Assembly: GCA_002385675.1 (NCBI GenBank)
Contig: DGDY01000074.1
Coordinates: 1-13,298 of the forward strand
Direction of reading: 5' to 3'
Source: Anaerolineales bacterium UBA3940
GTDB lineage: Bacteria; Chloroflexota; Anaerolineae; Aggregatilineales; UBA3940
DNA length: 13,298 bases
Below the pieces are notes generated by a model. That model was not told where the DNA came from. It did no database searches and saw only the letters and a list, made by a program, of their open reading frames with translations. Shown one piece after another: positions 6,533-13,298 of the stretch. Numbering within the stretch: the stretch's first letter is position 1; every line of letters begins with the position of its first letter. The translations under genes and the position numbers were made by a program.

Positions 6533-6620
6533 GATGCGGTAACCCCACCCCCGTGCAGTTGGCTTCGCCAACTGCCAGGCAGAAACGGCTGAGCCGTTTC
6601 TGCACACCCCTTTCCGCATC
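6533..6620. repeat. Hairpin-rich intergenic element of 88 bp upstream of cysS
   Basis: GATGCGG (6533-6539) and CCGCATC (6614-6620) are perfect inverted ends. Between them, GTGCAG (6553-6558) and CTGCAC (6600-6605) are a second inverted pair, and two strong hairpins lie inside: a 9-bp stem GCAGTTGGC with loop ttc (6555-6575) and an 11-bp stem GCAGAAACGGC with loop tga (6579-6603). The outer pair and the first hairpin use the same bases, so they are alternatives. No reading frame and no U-tract follows. Its size and nested design resemble the element at 1823-1908, although the sequences differ. Confidence 0.65.
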
Positions 6621-6738
6621 GCAGGGAGCCGCGAAGTTTATTCGCGGCGATGGTAATTAAGCTGACTCGCAAGCCGCGACGTTCTGTCGCGGCGGTGCTA
6701 ATTCGAAATTCAACCTTACCCGCAAGCCGTCATAATTA
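6620..6738. repeat. Imperfect tandem hairpin repeat, two full units and a degenerate third
   Basis: Unit A core (6628-6658) and unit B core (6673-6703) agree at 25 of 31 bases, 45 bp apart. Each forms an 8-bp stem (GCCGCGAA/TTCGCGGC and GCCGCGAC/GTCGCGGC) with a 5-nt loop and ends in TAATT. The innermost pair is A-T in A (6635/6641) and C-G in B (6680/6686), a compensatory change. CGCAAGCCG of unit B (6668-6676) recurs at 6721-6729 and is followed shortly by TAATT (6733-6737), a shrunken third copy that runs into the stop codon of the glycosylase gene. No U-tract follows on either strand, so these are not ordinary terminators. Confidence 0.7.
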
Positions 6739-7341
6739 CTCAACATACTCTCTTATCGTCTCGAAATCCCGCTCCATCTGCTCGCGCAGTTCCTGCCGGT
6801 AGAAGGCCGCCGCCGGGTGGTACAGCGGCACGATGATCACTTCACCGTAGGGCGCGCGGCCCTTAAGCGCCTGCCCGTGCAGCTCGCTGATCTTCCCGCC
6901 GTGCGCCGGACTGCCCAGTAACTCAAGGATGAAGTCCATCGAGAAGCGGCCCAGCGTCGCGATGACACGCGGGCGGATGATGTCGATCTGCTCGACGAGG
7001 AACGGCGCGTACAGCGCCAGCTCGTCGGCACGCGGGTCGCGGTTATTTGGCGGGCGGTCCTTCACGATATTGGTGATGTACACGTCCTCCCGCGCGACGC
7101 CGATCGCCTCCAGCAGTTCGTTGAGCACGCGGCCCGCCGCCCCGACGAACGGACGCCCGGCCTCTGCCTCCTTCTCACCCGGCGCCTCGCCGATGAACAT
7201 GATGCGCGCGTCCAGGCTGCCCTCGCCGATCACGGCCTGGTAGTTGTTCTCCGTGCGGTAGGCGTACAGCGGCGAGTCTGTGAGGTTCAGCACCGCCTCG
7301 GCGACCTGCTGCATGCGCTCCGTCTTGTTGGATGCCGTCAT
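6736..7341 (-). CDS. Uracil-DNA glycosylase, family-4-like, without iron-sulfur cysteines
   Basis: The protein belongs to the uracil-DNA glycosylase superfamily and should remove uracil from DNA to start base excision repair. Family-4 style motifs are clear: GEAPGEKEAEAGRPFVGAAG (51-70), VYITNIVKDRPPNNRDP (87-103) and the C-terminal YHPAAAFY with H175. Family 4 enzymes normally bind a 4Fe-4S cluster through four cysteines. This 201-residue protein has no cysteine at all: the usual KCRPP reads KDRPP (D95), the next cysteine position is Y111, and the N-terminal CxxC region (about 18-28) also lacks them. Activity is therefore inferred from the fold. I chose the ATG at 7339-7341 (MTASNKTERM) with a weak GGGG upstream; an ATG at 7353 has no ribosome binding site. 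A good promoter lies upstream (7397-7426). Confidence 0.88.
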   Translation of the reverse strand: MTASNKTERMQQVAEAVLNLTDSPLYAYRTENNYQAVIGEGSLDARIMFIGEAPGEKEAEAGRPFVGAAGRVLNELLEAIGVAREDVYITNIVKDRPPNNRDPRADELALYAPFLVEQIDIIRPRVIATLGRFSMDFILELLGSPAHGGKISELHGQALKGRAPYGEVIIVPLYHPAAAFYRQELREQMERDFETIREYVE

Positions 7342-7396
7342 ATGGTGCCCCATGATGTGACTGCGGACGATCTGCCGCCTTGCCCGACCCTCTCTG

Positions 7397-7426
7397 ATTA
7401 TGGCGAGCTTGCCGCACGCCGGTCAA
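7397..7426 (-). promoter_or_regulatory. Predicted promoter of the uracil-DNA glycosylase gene
   Basis: On the minus strand TTGACC (7421-7426, 5 of 6) and CATAAT (7397-7402, 5 of 6) are 18 bp apart. Transcription would start near 7390, about 50 nt before the chosen ATG. Confidence 0.6.
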
Positions 7427-7450
7427 CCCGGTTGGTAAAGCGCTGCCGGG

Positions 7451-7516
7451 CTATTTTTAGGATTTGTATAGGCCGCTTTTTGAACTTTTTAAGATTGCGG
7501 GTGGTACGGTCTAAAT
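7451..7516 (+). promoter_or_regulatory. A+T-rich probable promoter region of the plus-strand gene pair
   Basis: This strip is much richer in A and T than its surroundings and precedes the gene at 7570. It holds ATTTTTAGGAT (7453-7463), also found in the leader of the small exported gene, and a TTGAAC (7480-7485) that could be a -35, with TACGGT (7505-7510, spacer 19) as a poor -10. I cannot fix the start site. Confidence 0.35.
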
Positions 7517-7569
7517 GTGGGGCTCTGGCAAGGCACAGCAAACATTGCAAAACGGGTAGTGGGAGACGC

Positions 7570-7860
7570 ATGAGCAACCAACTGACAGACCGGGACAGCT
7601 ATCGCGAGCAGATGGAAGCGCGCATCGCGCAGTGGGCGGGCGAGATCGAGGCCCTTCAGGCGCGGGCCGGTGCAGCCCCTGACCGGGGCACGGCGGCCGA
7701 GCTTGAGACGCTTGAATATTACTTCCAGCGCGTCCACGGGACGCTGGATCAGATGGAAGTCGTCAAGGACATCGCCTGGGCGGAGTGGCGGGAGGAGCTT
7801 GAGCAGAACGCCGCCGACCTCCAGGCGGCTATCGACCGGCTCAAGGCGAAGCTCGCGTAA
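7570..7860 (+). CDS. Small helical, probably coiled-coil protein (96 aa)
   Basis: The 96-residue protein is almost entirely predicted alpha-helical, charged, without signal peptide, membrane segment or cysteine. Two helical stretches (about 10-33 and 42-95) are separated by a short Gly/Ala/Pro link, AGAAPDRG. The N-terminal pattern YREQMEARIAQWAGEIEAL is reminiscent of small sll1863-type stress-response coiled-coil proteins of cyanobacteria and related bacteria; I hold this loosely. The ATG at 7570 follows GGGAG by 4 nt, and a longer reading from 7342 crosses the promoter region, so it is rejected. The exported SIMPL-domain gene follows after 45 bp on the same strand, so the two are probably cotranscribed. 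Confidence 0.75.
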   Translation: MSNQLTDRDSYREQMEARIAQWAGEIEALQARAGAAPDRGTAAELETLEYYFQRVHGTLDQMEVVKDIAWAEWREELEQNAADLQAAIDRLKAKLA

Positions 7861-7905
7861 GCTAAAACGACCATGCAAGGCTGTACAGGTAAAAGGAGCC
7901 AATTC

Positions 7906-8667
7906 GTGAAGCAACACATGAAAAAGATCGTGCTCGCCGCCGGTCTCGTGGTTCTGGCGCTGGCCGCGCTGGCGCTCGCTACGAGCGGGCGCACCGGCGT
8001 CGCCACCGCACAGGAGCCGGTTAATCAGGGCCAGTTGCGCAACGTGATCTCCGCGCCGGGCACGGGTACGGCGAGCGGCACGCCCGATGTCGCGCTGGTC
8101 GAGCTGGGCGTGCAAACCGTCGACGCCGACATTGGCGCGGCGCTTGAGGAAGCCAACCAGACCATCGACGAGGTGATCGCGGCGCTGGGAGAGGCTGGCA
8201 TCCCCGCCGAGGACATTCAGACCGTCCGCTTTGACGTGCAGACTCTTCAGGATGTCAGCCCGCAAACAGGCGAGCCTATCGGCCAGCCCCGCTTCCAGGT
8301 AACCAACATCGTGCGGGTGCGGATTGCCGACACGGATACCGTCAGCGATGTGCTCCAGGCGGCGCTTGAAGCGGGTGCGAACCAGGTGTTCAACCTGCAG
8401 TTCACGCTGAGTGACCCGGATGCGCTGGCCGCCGAGGCGCGCGCCGCTGCGGTCGCGGACGCCCGGCAGAGCGCTGAGGAGCTTGCCGAGGCGCTCGGCG
8501 TTGAGCTTGGCGATGTGGTCAGCATGACGGAGCAGAGCTTCGGCCCGCAGCCGCTCTTTGCGGCAGAGGCAGGGCTTGCACAGGGCGACGCGGCTGGCCC
8601 CACCATCGAACAGGGGCAGCTTACCGTCACGATTCAGGTGCAGGGGGTCTGGGAGATCCAGCAGTAG
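7906..8667 (+). CDS. Exported SIMPL-domain (DUF541) protein
   Basis: This 253-residue protein has a Sec-type signal segment (residues 5-27, K-K then a long Leu/Ala/Val core) with a possible cleavage at ATA|Q near residue 36. The rest matches the SIMPL/DUF541 family, seen from the opening ISAPGTGTASGTPDVALVEL (48-67), through the alternating helix and strand pattern, to the closing strand LTVTIQVQGVWEI. Family members form oligomeric assemblies in the periplasm or on the cell surface and have been linked to stress tolerance; the molecular activity is poorly known. The start is a GTG at 7906-7908 because AGGAG ends 7 nt before it; the ATG at 7918 is too far from that site. The gene converges on the glycosyltransferase gene with only 15 bp between stop codons and no evident terminator. 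Confidence 0.88.
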   Translation: MKQHMKKIVLAAGLVVLALAALALATSGRTGVATAQEPVNQGQLRNVISAPGTGTASGTPDVALVELGVQTVDADIGAALEEANQTIDEVIAALGEAGIPAEDIQTVRFDVQTLQDVSPQTGEPIGQPRFQVTNIVRVRIADTDTVSDVLQAALEAGANQVFNLQFTLSDPDALAAEARAAAVADARQSAEELAEALGVELGDVVSMTEQSFGPQPLFAAEAGLAQGDAAGPTIEQGQLTVTIQVQGVWEIQQ

Positions 8668-8682
8668 CCGGGCGGAGGCCGG

Positions 8683-9483
8683 TCAGTCGTTGAGCGGCAG
8701 GCGGCGCAGCCCGGTAAGCTGGAGCGCCATATACAGCATGAACAGCGGGTTGTAGATGAGGTAGCGCCGCCAGAGCCGCCCCGGTTCAGCGGCCAATCGG
8801 AACAGCCACTCCAGCCCGCTGCGCTGCATCCAGCGCGGGGCCTGCGGAATGCGCCCGGTGTGCATGTCGAAGGCCGCCCCCACCCCGATCATCACCGGGA
8901 CGTTCAGCCGGTCGCGGTGGCGGGCCATCCAGTAATCCTGCTTGGGGCTGCCCAGCCCGACCCACAGCACGTCGGGGTTGGCCGCATTGATCATCTCGAT
9001 CACCGCGTCGTCTTCCTCGTCCGTCAGGTCGCGGAACGGCGGGGCATACGTGCCCGCCACCTGCAGGCCGGGGAAGCGCGCGCACAGCACCTCCGCCAGC
9101 CGCTCGGGGACGCCCTCCGCGCCGCCGTAGAAGAAGCTGGTGTAGCCGCGCCGGGCAGCCACCTCGGAGAACGCGAGCATCAGGTCAGGCCCGTACACGC
9201 GCCCGACGTGTGGCTGCCCCAGGCGACGGCTGAGAAAGACAAGCGGCATGCCGTCCGGTGTGACCATCCCCGCACGGTTGACGATGCGCCGCAGCGCGGG
9301 CTGCTCCTGGCACATCATCACCGTATAGACCGGGCACACGACGACGTATGTGCGCTCGCGGCGCTCGATCCAGCATGCGATCTGGTCGAGCGCCTGCTGC
9401 ATGTTGATCGCGCTGACACCAACACCGAGGATGTTGGTGCGCTCCGGGCGCGGACAGGGGTCATCCATCATGCCGCTCGACAC
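8683..9483 (-). CDS. WecG/TagA/CpsF-family glycosyltransferase (GT26)
   Basis: Enzymes of this family transfer a sugar such as ManNAc, ManNAcA or glucose from a nucleotide sugar to a lipid-linked acceptor at the cytoplasmic membrane, in teichoic acid, enterobacterial common antigen or capsule synthesis. Visible family motifs are TPDGMP (75-80) with the likely catalytic aspartate D77, VYGPDLM (96-102), WVGLGSPKQDYW (174-185), GVGAAFDMHTG (200-210) and APRWMQRSGLEWLFRL (215-230). The C-terminal tail NPLFMLYMALQLTGLRR may be a membrane-binding helix. At 266 residues the length is normal. The start is uncertain: GTG 9483 is the first possible one after a stop at 9487-9489, and ATG 9471 or 9468 are close alternatives. 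It is the last gene of the glycan operon, 44 bp after fcl. The sugar cannot be told from sequence. Confidence 0.9.
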   Translation of the reverse strand: MSSGMMDDPCPRPERTNILGVGVSAINMQQALDQIACWIERRERTYVVVCPVYTVMMCQEQPALRRIVNRAGMVTPDGMPLVFLSRRLGQPHVGRVYGPDLMLAFSEVAARRGYTSFFYGGAEGVPERLAEVLCARFPGLQVAGTYAPPFRDLTDEEDDAVIEMINAANPDVLWVGLGSPKQDYWMARHRDRLNVPVMIGVGAAFDMHTGRIPQAPRWMQRSGLEWLFRLAAEPGRLWRRYLIYNPLFMLYMALQLTGLRRLPLND

Positions 9484-9527
9484 CGATCAAGAAATCCACC
9501 CCAACTCCCGTAGCTGGGCTCCAGTTT

Positions 9528-10511
<984 letters not shown>

Positions 10512-10533
10512 TCACGTGGGCCATAGTTTATTT

Positions 10534-12588
10534 TCAAGCCGCCCCACCCCACAGCCGCACGAGCAGCGTCAGCACCGGCTGTACACCATATGCGTCCAGA
10601 TAGCTGGGGATCATCCGTCCGAACAGCGTCCCCATTGTCAGCATGAAAAAGCCTGCCACGCACAGCGCCAGCAGCCAGCGCCGCCCGCGCTGCGGCGTCA
10701 GCGAGTTAAGCCCACTGTACCACAGCGTCAGCAGGGGCAGCGCGCCGGGCACGATGTAGTAGCCGGTCGAGATGAAGCGGCCCTGGTAATAATCGCAATA
10801 CCCGGGCAGGCCTATCGGGTCCAGCCGGAAGATCGCCGCGCCCACGACGGCGGCGCCTGCGAGCGCCGTCAGCGCCAGCGCGCGCCGCTCCCAGAGAGGG
10901 CGCTCGCGCATGGTCCGCACGCCAGAAATTACCAATCCAACGCCGCTAATGCCAGTCAAGATCGCCAGGAACGCCACCACACCGACCGGCAAGCCGGGGC
11001 TTGTCCAGCCAAAACGCGACCAGAACGAGGAGAACAGCCAGCGGACGGACTGGGACAGGATCGCTGCGTTGGTTCGCCAGTCGAGAAACGTCGCGATACG
11101 CGGGTTGAGGCTGAACACCGAGTCAGCCAGCGCCAGCGCGTCCAGGCCGCCAAGCTCAGGGCGGACCAGCGGCCAGCCGCGCTCGGCAGAGCCGTTCTGC
11201 ACCAGGTTCTCGAACGGCTCGCCGCCCCACTCGCCATGTCTCGCCGCCCGGTCCTCAAAGATCGGCGGCTCGTCAAGTGGTCGCTCGCCTGTCGCCATCA
11301 CAACGCCGTCGTAAGCTATCGGCGGTGTCTCGGCGGGGTTTGGCTGCGGGATGATCTGCACGGCGAGGCACTGCGCGTCGTCGGGGATGGTCACCACGGT
11401 GGCGTGAAAGCTCCACTCCGTGCCGATCGACACATTCTGCTTCTCCGGCGAGATCACCGACAACGTGCCCTCGTTCGGCGCGACCCACAGGCCGGGTACC
11501 AGCGCGTCGACCGGCTCCTCAAGCGCGCGCATCCATGCGCCGATCGTCACCGTCTGCCCGCGAAGCTGCTGCACCGTCGGGGCGGGCATCACCTGCCACA
11601 GCACGCGCGGCTCCACCTCCCCCGTCAGCAGCATGACACGCTCGCCGTCCGGCGCGTCCTCCACCTGCACGGCGCGGCCTGAAACCGGGTACCAGTTTGC
11701 GGGCCAGTGCCACTCGAACGCCCAGACGAGCAGCAGCACCCCTGCAGCGCCCACACCAGCCAGCACCCAGCGCGGCCAGGCCCGCCGCCGGGCAAGCGGC
11801 ACGGCGAGCAGCAGCGCGGGGAGCGCCGCGTAAGCCGTCGTCTTGCTGAGCAGGCAGGCCGCTGCCGCCACCGCGACGAGTAGCAGATTCAGCACCCCGA
11901 ACCCGCGCCGCACCAGCCGGACCGCCGCGTACATGGCGAACAAGAAAGCGGCGACGGCGGCGATGGTGTTGTTCACCGTGCTCTGCAGCACAACAAAACT
12001 CGGCAGCAGCGCCAGCAGCGCGGGCGGGGCCAGGCGGAGCGCCCACCGCTCCGGGAACATCTCGCGGGCGGTGAGAGCAGCCAGCCACACGCTCAGCACG
12101 CCGAGAGCAACCGAGGCCAGCCGCGCCGCGTAAAGCTGCGTCTCGACGCGCGCGCCCGGCACAAACAACTGCGAGACAGCGGCGACAAGATAGTAGCCCG
12201 GCGCCTCGCCAAACTGCTCCGTCGAGGTGTGCTCGCGACCGACAAGCGTCTCATAACCCGCCCGTACGGGAAGCTCGTCACGGAGGCGCTGCCAATCCGC
12301 CTCGTCCTCGATACCCCAGGCCTGCATGACGCGGGCGTTGCGCATCAGCCCGGCAACGCCCCACCGGCGATGCGCCCACACGAACGAGTCGATGATCTGC
12401 TGTCGCGTCGCCGGGTCGGCATCACCGGGCTGAGGCAGTTCCCCGTACGTGACGATGTACCGGATGTACTCGAAGTGCGCAGGCTCCTCGACGTTAGCCC
12501 AGACAGGCGTGATGAACGTGAAAGCCGTCCCGAGCAGGGCTGAAACAGCGAGGATGGCGAGGAGAATATGGCGTTCACGTAGCTGCAT
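10534..12588 (-). CDS. Large polytopic membrane protein, GT-C glycosyltransferase/DUF2142-like, with a soluble insert
   Basis: The 684-residue protein begins with a membrane segment (8-28) followed by NVEEPAHFEYIRYIVTYGELP, whose acidic pair E34/E35 and H38 in the first outer loop are typical of GT-C-fold transferases that use lipid-linked sugars. About six further membrane segments lie between 130 and 290. A soluble, beta-rich stretch (about 300-480, including GQTVTIGAWMRA and NLVQNGSAERGW, like the jelly-roll domains of carbohydrate-binding modules) interrupts the membrane part, and four or so segments follow (535-680). QGRFISTGYYIVPGALP (602-618) resembles the QGRY...P motif of DUF2142 proteins. 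It is the first gene of the operon with fcl and the WecG-type transferase. The ATG at 12588 has no good ribosome binding site. Activity as a transferase is inferred. Confidence 0.78.
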   Translation of the reverse strand: MQLRERHILLAILAVSALLGTAFTFITPVWANVEEPAHFEYIRYIVTYGELPQPGDADPATRQQIIDSFVWAHRRWGVAGLMRNARVMQAWGIEDEADWQRLRDELPVRAGYETLVGREHTSTEQFGEAPGYYLVAAVSQLFVPGARVETQLYAARLASVALGVLSVWLAALTAREMFPERWALRLAPPALLALLPSFVVLQSTVNNTIAAVAAFLFAMYAAVRLVRRGFGVLNLLLVAVAAAACLLSKTTAYAALPALLLAVPLARRRAWPRWVLAGVGAAGVLLLVWAFEWHWPANWYPVSGRAVQVEDAPDGERVMLLTGEVEPRVLWQVMPAPTVQQLRGQTVTIGAWMRALEEPVDALVPGLWVAPNEGTLSVISPEKQNVSIGTEWSFHATVVTIPDDAQCLAVQIIPQPNPAETPPIAYDGVVMATGERPLDEPPIFEDRAARHGEWGGEPFENLVQNGSAERGWPLVRPELGGLDALALADSVFSLNPRIATFLDWRTNAAILSQSVRWLFSSFWSRFGWTSPGLPVGVVAFLAILTGISGVGLVISGVRTMRERPLWERRALALTALAGAAVVGAAIFRLDPIGLPGYCDYYQGRFISTGYYIVPGALPLLTLWYSGLNSLTPQRGRRWLLALCVAGFFMLTMGTLFGRMIPSYLDAYGVQPVLTLLVRLWGGAA

Positions 12589-12668
12589 GGCAACGTGTCC
12601 GGTGAATGCGCTCGCTCAGGGTAATGGCTTGGGCACTCGCGCCCAGCTCGTACGACTCATACGGGCCA

Positions 12669-12674
12669 AGTATA
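12669..12674 (-). promoter_or_regulatory. Possible -10 element of the glycan operon
   Basis: TATACT is read on the minus strand, 5 of 6 consensus, giving a leader of about 75 nt to the start at 12588. The best -35 at a fitting distance matches poorly, so this is a weak call. Confidence 0.3.
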
Positions 12675-12747
12675 TCGAAGGCAAGGGACCTCAGCGAACA
12701 CCCATGTTCATATGGGCCGCCGATCAGTGGGCAGCCCCGGCAGAGGT

Positions 12748-12767
12748 GGGTAACATCGGGTAACATC
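12748..12767. repeat. Tandem 10-bp direct repeat (GGGTAACATC twice)
   Basis: GGGTAACATC occurs at 12748-12757 and immediately again at 12758-12767, with no mismatch. It lies in the 218-bp spacer between the divergent membrane-transferase and YihY-family genes. One turn of DNA per unit suits two adjacent transcription factor sites on the same face. Confidence 0.6.
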
Positions 12768-12806
12768 AGCATAGCAGACACTCACACAATCCCACACACA
12801 GAGCAC

Positions 12807-13298
12807 ATGACCGCAGACAGTTCCCAAGTAGACTTCCCGGCAGAGCCAACCGTCCCCCCCGAGCCTCGCCTGGCATGGCAGCAGGTCGTGCGCGCGGCGA
12901 GAATTATGGGCGGCCTGGTGAAAGATACATACGAGGCGTGGCTGCGCGACAACGCCCGGCAGCTTGGTGCTGCCCTCGCATTCTACACAGCGCTCTCACT
13001 GGCGCCGCTGGTCGTACTCATGACGGTCATTGCGGGGCAGCTTTTTGGTGATGAGGCTGCCGCCGGGCAGCTTGCCCAGCGCATTGAGACGGTCGTCGGC
13101 GGCAGCGCGGCGGCTGTCATCGAGACGGTGATTGCCAACGCCAGCACGACCGGCTCGGGCGTCGTCGCGACCCTCGTCAGTATCGGCACACTGATATTCG
13201 GCGGCTCGGGGATGTTCGCCCAGCTTCGCAAAACGCTGAACTGGCTGTGGCAGCTTGAGCCGAAGCCCGGCAATGGCCTGCTGCGCACGGTCCGCGAC
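12807..13298 (+). CDS. YihY/BrkB-family membrane protein, N-terminal part (runs off the window)
   Basis: An open frame of 164 codons runs from the ATG at 12807 to the window end without a stop. After a proline- and acid-rich cytosolic head (1-40), the segment AWLRDNARQLGAALAFYTALSLAPLVVLM (44-72) matches the opening of YihY/virulence factor BrkB proteins, including the first membrane helix. A second hydrophobic stretch, VVATLVSIGTLIFGGSGMFAQL (119-140), leads into the conserved RKTLNWLW (141-148). Family members usually have about six membrane helices and 280-400 residues, so about half is missing. The old label 'ribonuclease BN' for this family was a misassignment, and the true function is unknown. 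No clear ribosome binding site is visible before the ATG. Confidence 0.85.
   Translation, partial: MTADSSQVDFPAEPTVPPEPRLAWQQVVRAARIMGGLVKDTYEAWLRDNARQLGAALAFYTALSLAPLVVLMTVIAGQLFGDEAAAGQLAQRIETVVGGSAAAVIETVIANASTTGSGVVATLVSIGTLIFGGSGMFAQLRKTLNWLWQLEPKPGNGLLRTVRD

Noticed and set aside
6463..6672. N-terminal extension of cysS by 70 residues
   Set aside because: The extra codons run through the hairpin elements, have no synthetase similarity, and the GTG at 6460-6462 has a proper ribosome binding site just before the conserved N-terminus.
6628..6693. Hairpins A and B as Rho-independent terminators for the glycosylase gene
   Set aside because: Neither is followed by a run of T on the minus strand; the next bases are mixed or GC-rich.
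12575..12781. A 68-codon minus-strand frame in the spacer upstream of the membrane protein gene
   Set aside because: It spans the probable promoter, overlaps the start of the real gene in another frame, and has no ribosome binding site or recognisable content.

Overview
The window is a high-GC (about 72% in a sample of gnd, about 45-50% in the toxin-antitoxin patch) bacterial chromosome segment with compact genes, frequent GTG starts and AGGAGG-type ribosome binding sites. The gene content suggests Chloroflexota (Anaerolineae-like): an ArsA-type ATPase with a C-terminal HSP20-like domain, a short cysteinyl-tRNA synthetase with MshC-like signatures, a cysteine-free family-4-like uracil-DNA glycosylase and a DUF2142-like membrane protein. 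This placement is inference from protein style; no rRNA or other marker gene is present.

Layout. From 1 to about 7350 all genes are on the minus strand: a small exported protein of unknown function (117-407, with a good intrinsic terminator at 51-87), an ArsA-family ATPase (511-1701), an intergenic element made of nested palindromes (1823-1908), a lower-GC type II toxin-antitoxin pair (1989-2635), and a run cysS -> BNR/Asp-box propeller -> gnd (6462 down to 2751; the first two overlap by 4 bp). Between cysS and the uracil-DNA glycosylase gene (6736-7341) lies about 200 bp packed with hairpins. A divergent intergenic region (7342-7569) then separates the glycosylase from two plus-strand genes: a small helical protein (7570-7860) and an exported SIMPL-domain protein (7906-8667).

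The next block is convergent and on the minus strand, read from 12588 down to 8683: a large GT-C/DUF2142-like membrane protein, GDP-L-fucose synthase (fcl) and a WecG/TagA/CpsF glycosyltransferase. It looks like a small cell-surface glycan operon. After a 218-bp divergent spacer with a tandem 10-bp repeat, the window ends inside a plus-strand YihY/BrkB-family membrane protein gene.

No CRISPR array, transposase, tRNA or rRNA was recognised. I found no clear new multi-gene system. The most unusual signals are the cysteine-free glycosylase, the hairpin-dense intergenic elements (one pair of repeat copies shows a compensatory stem change), and the MshC-like character of the cysS gene.
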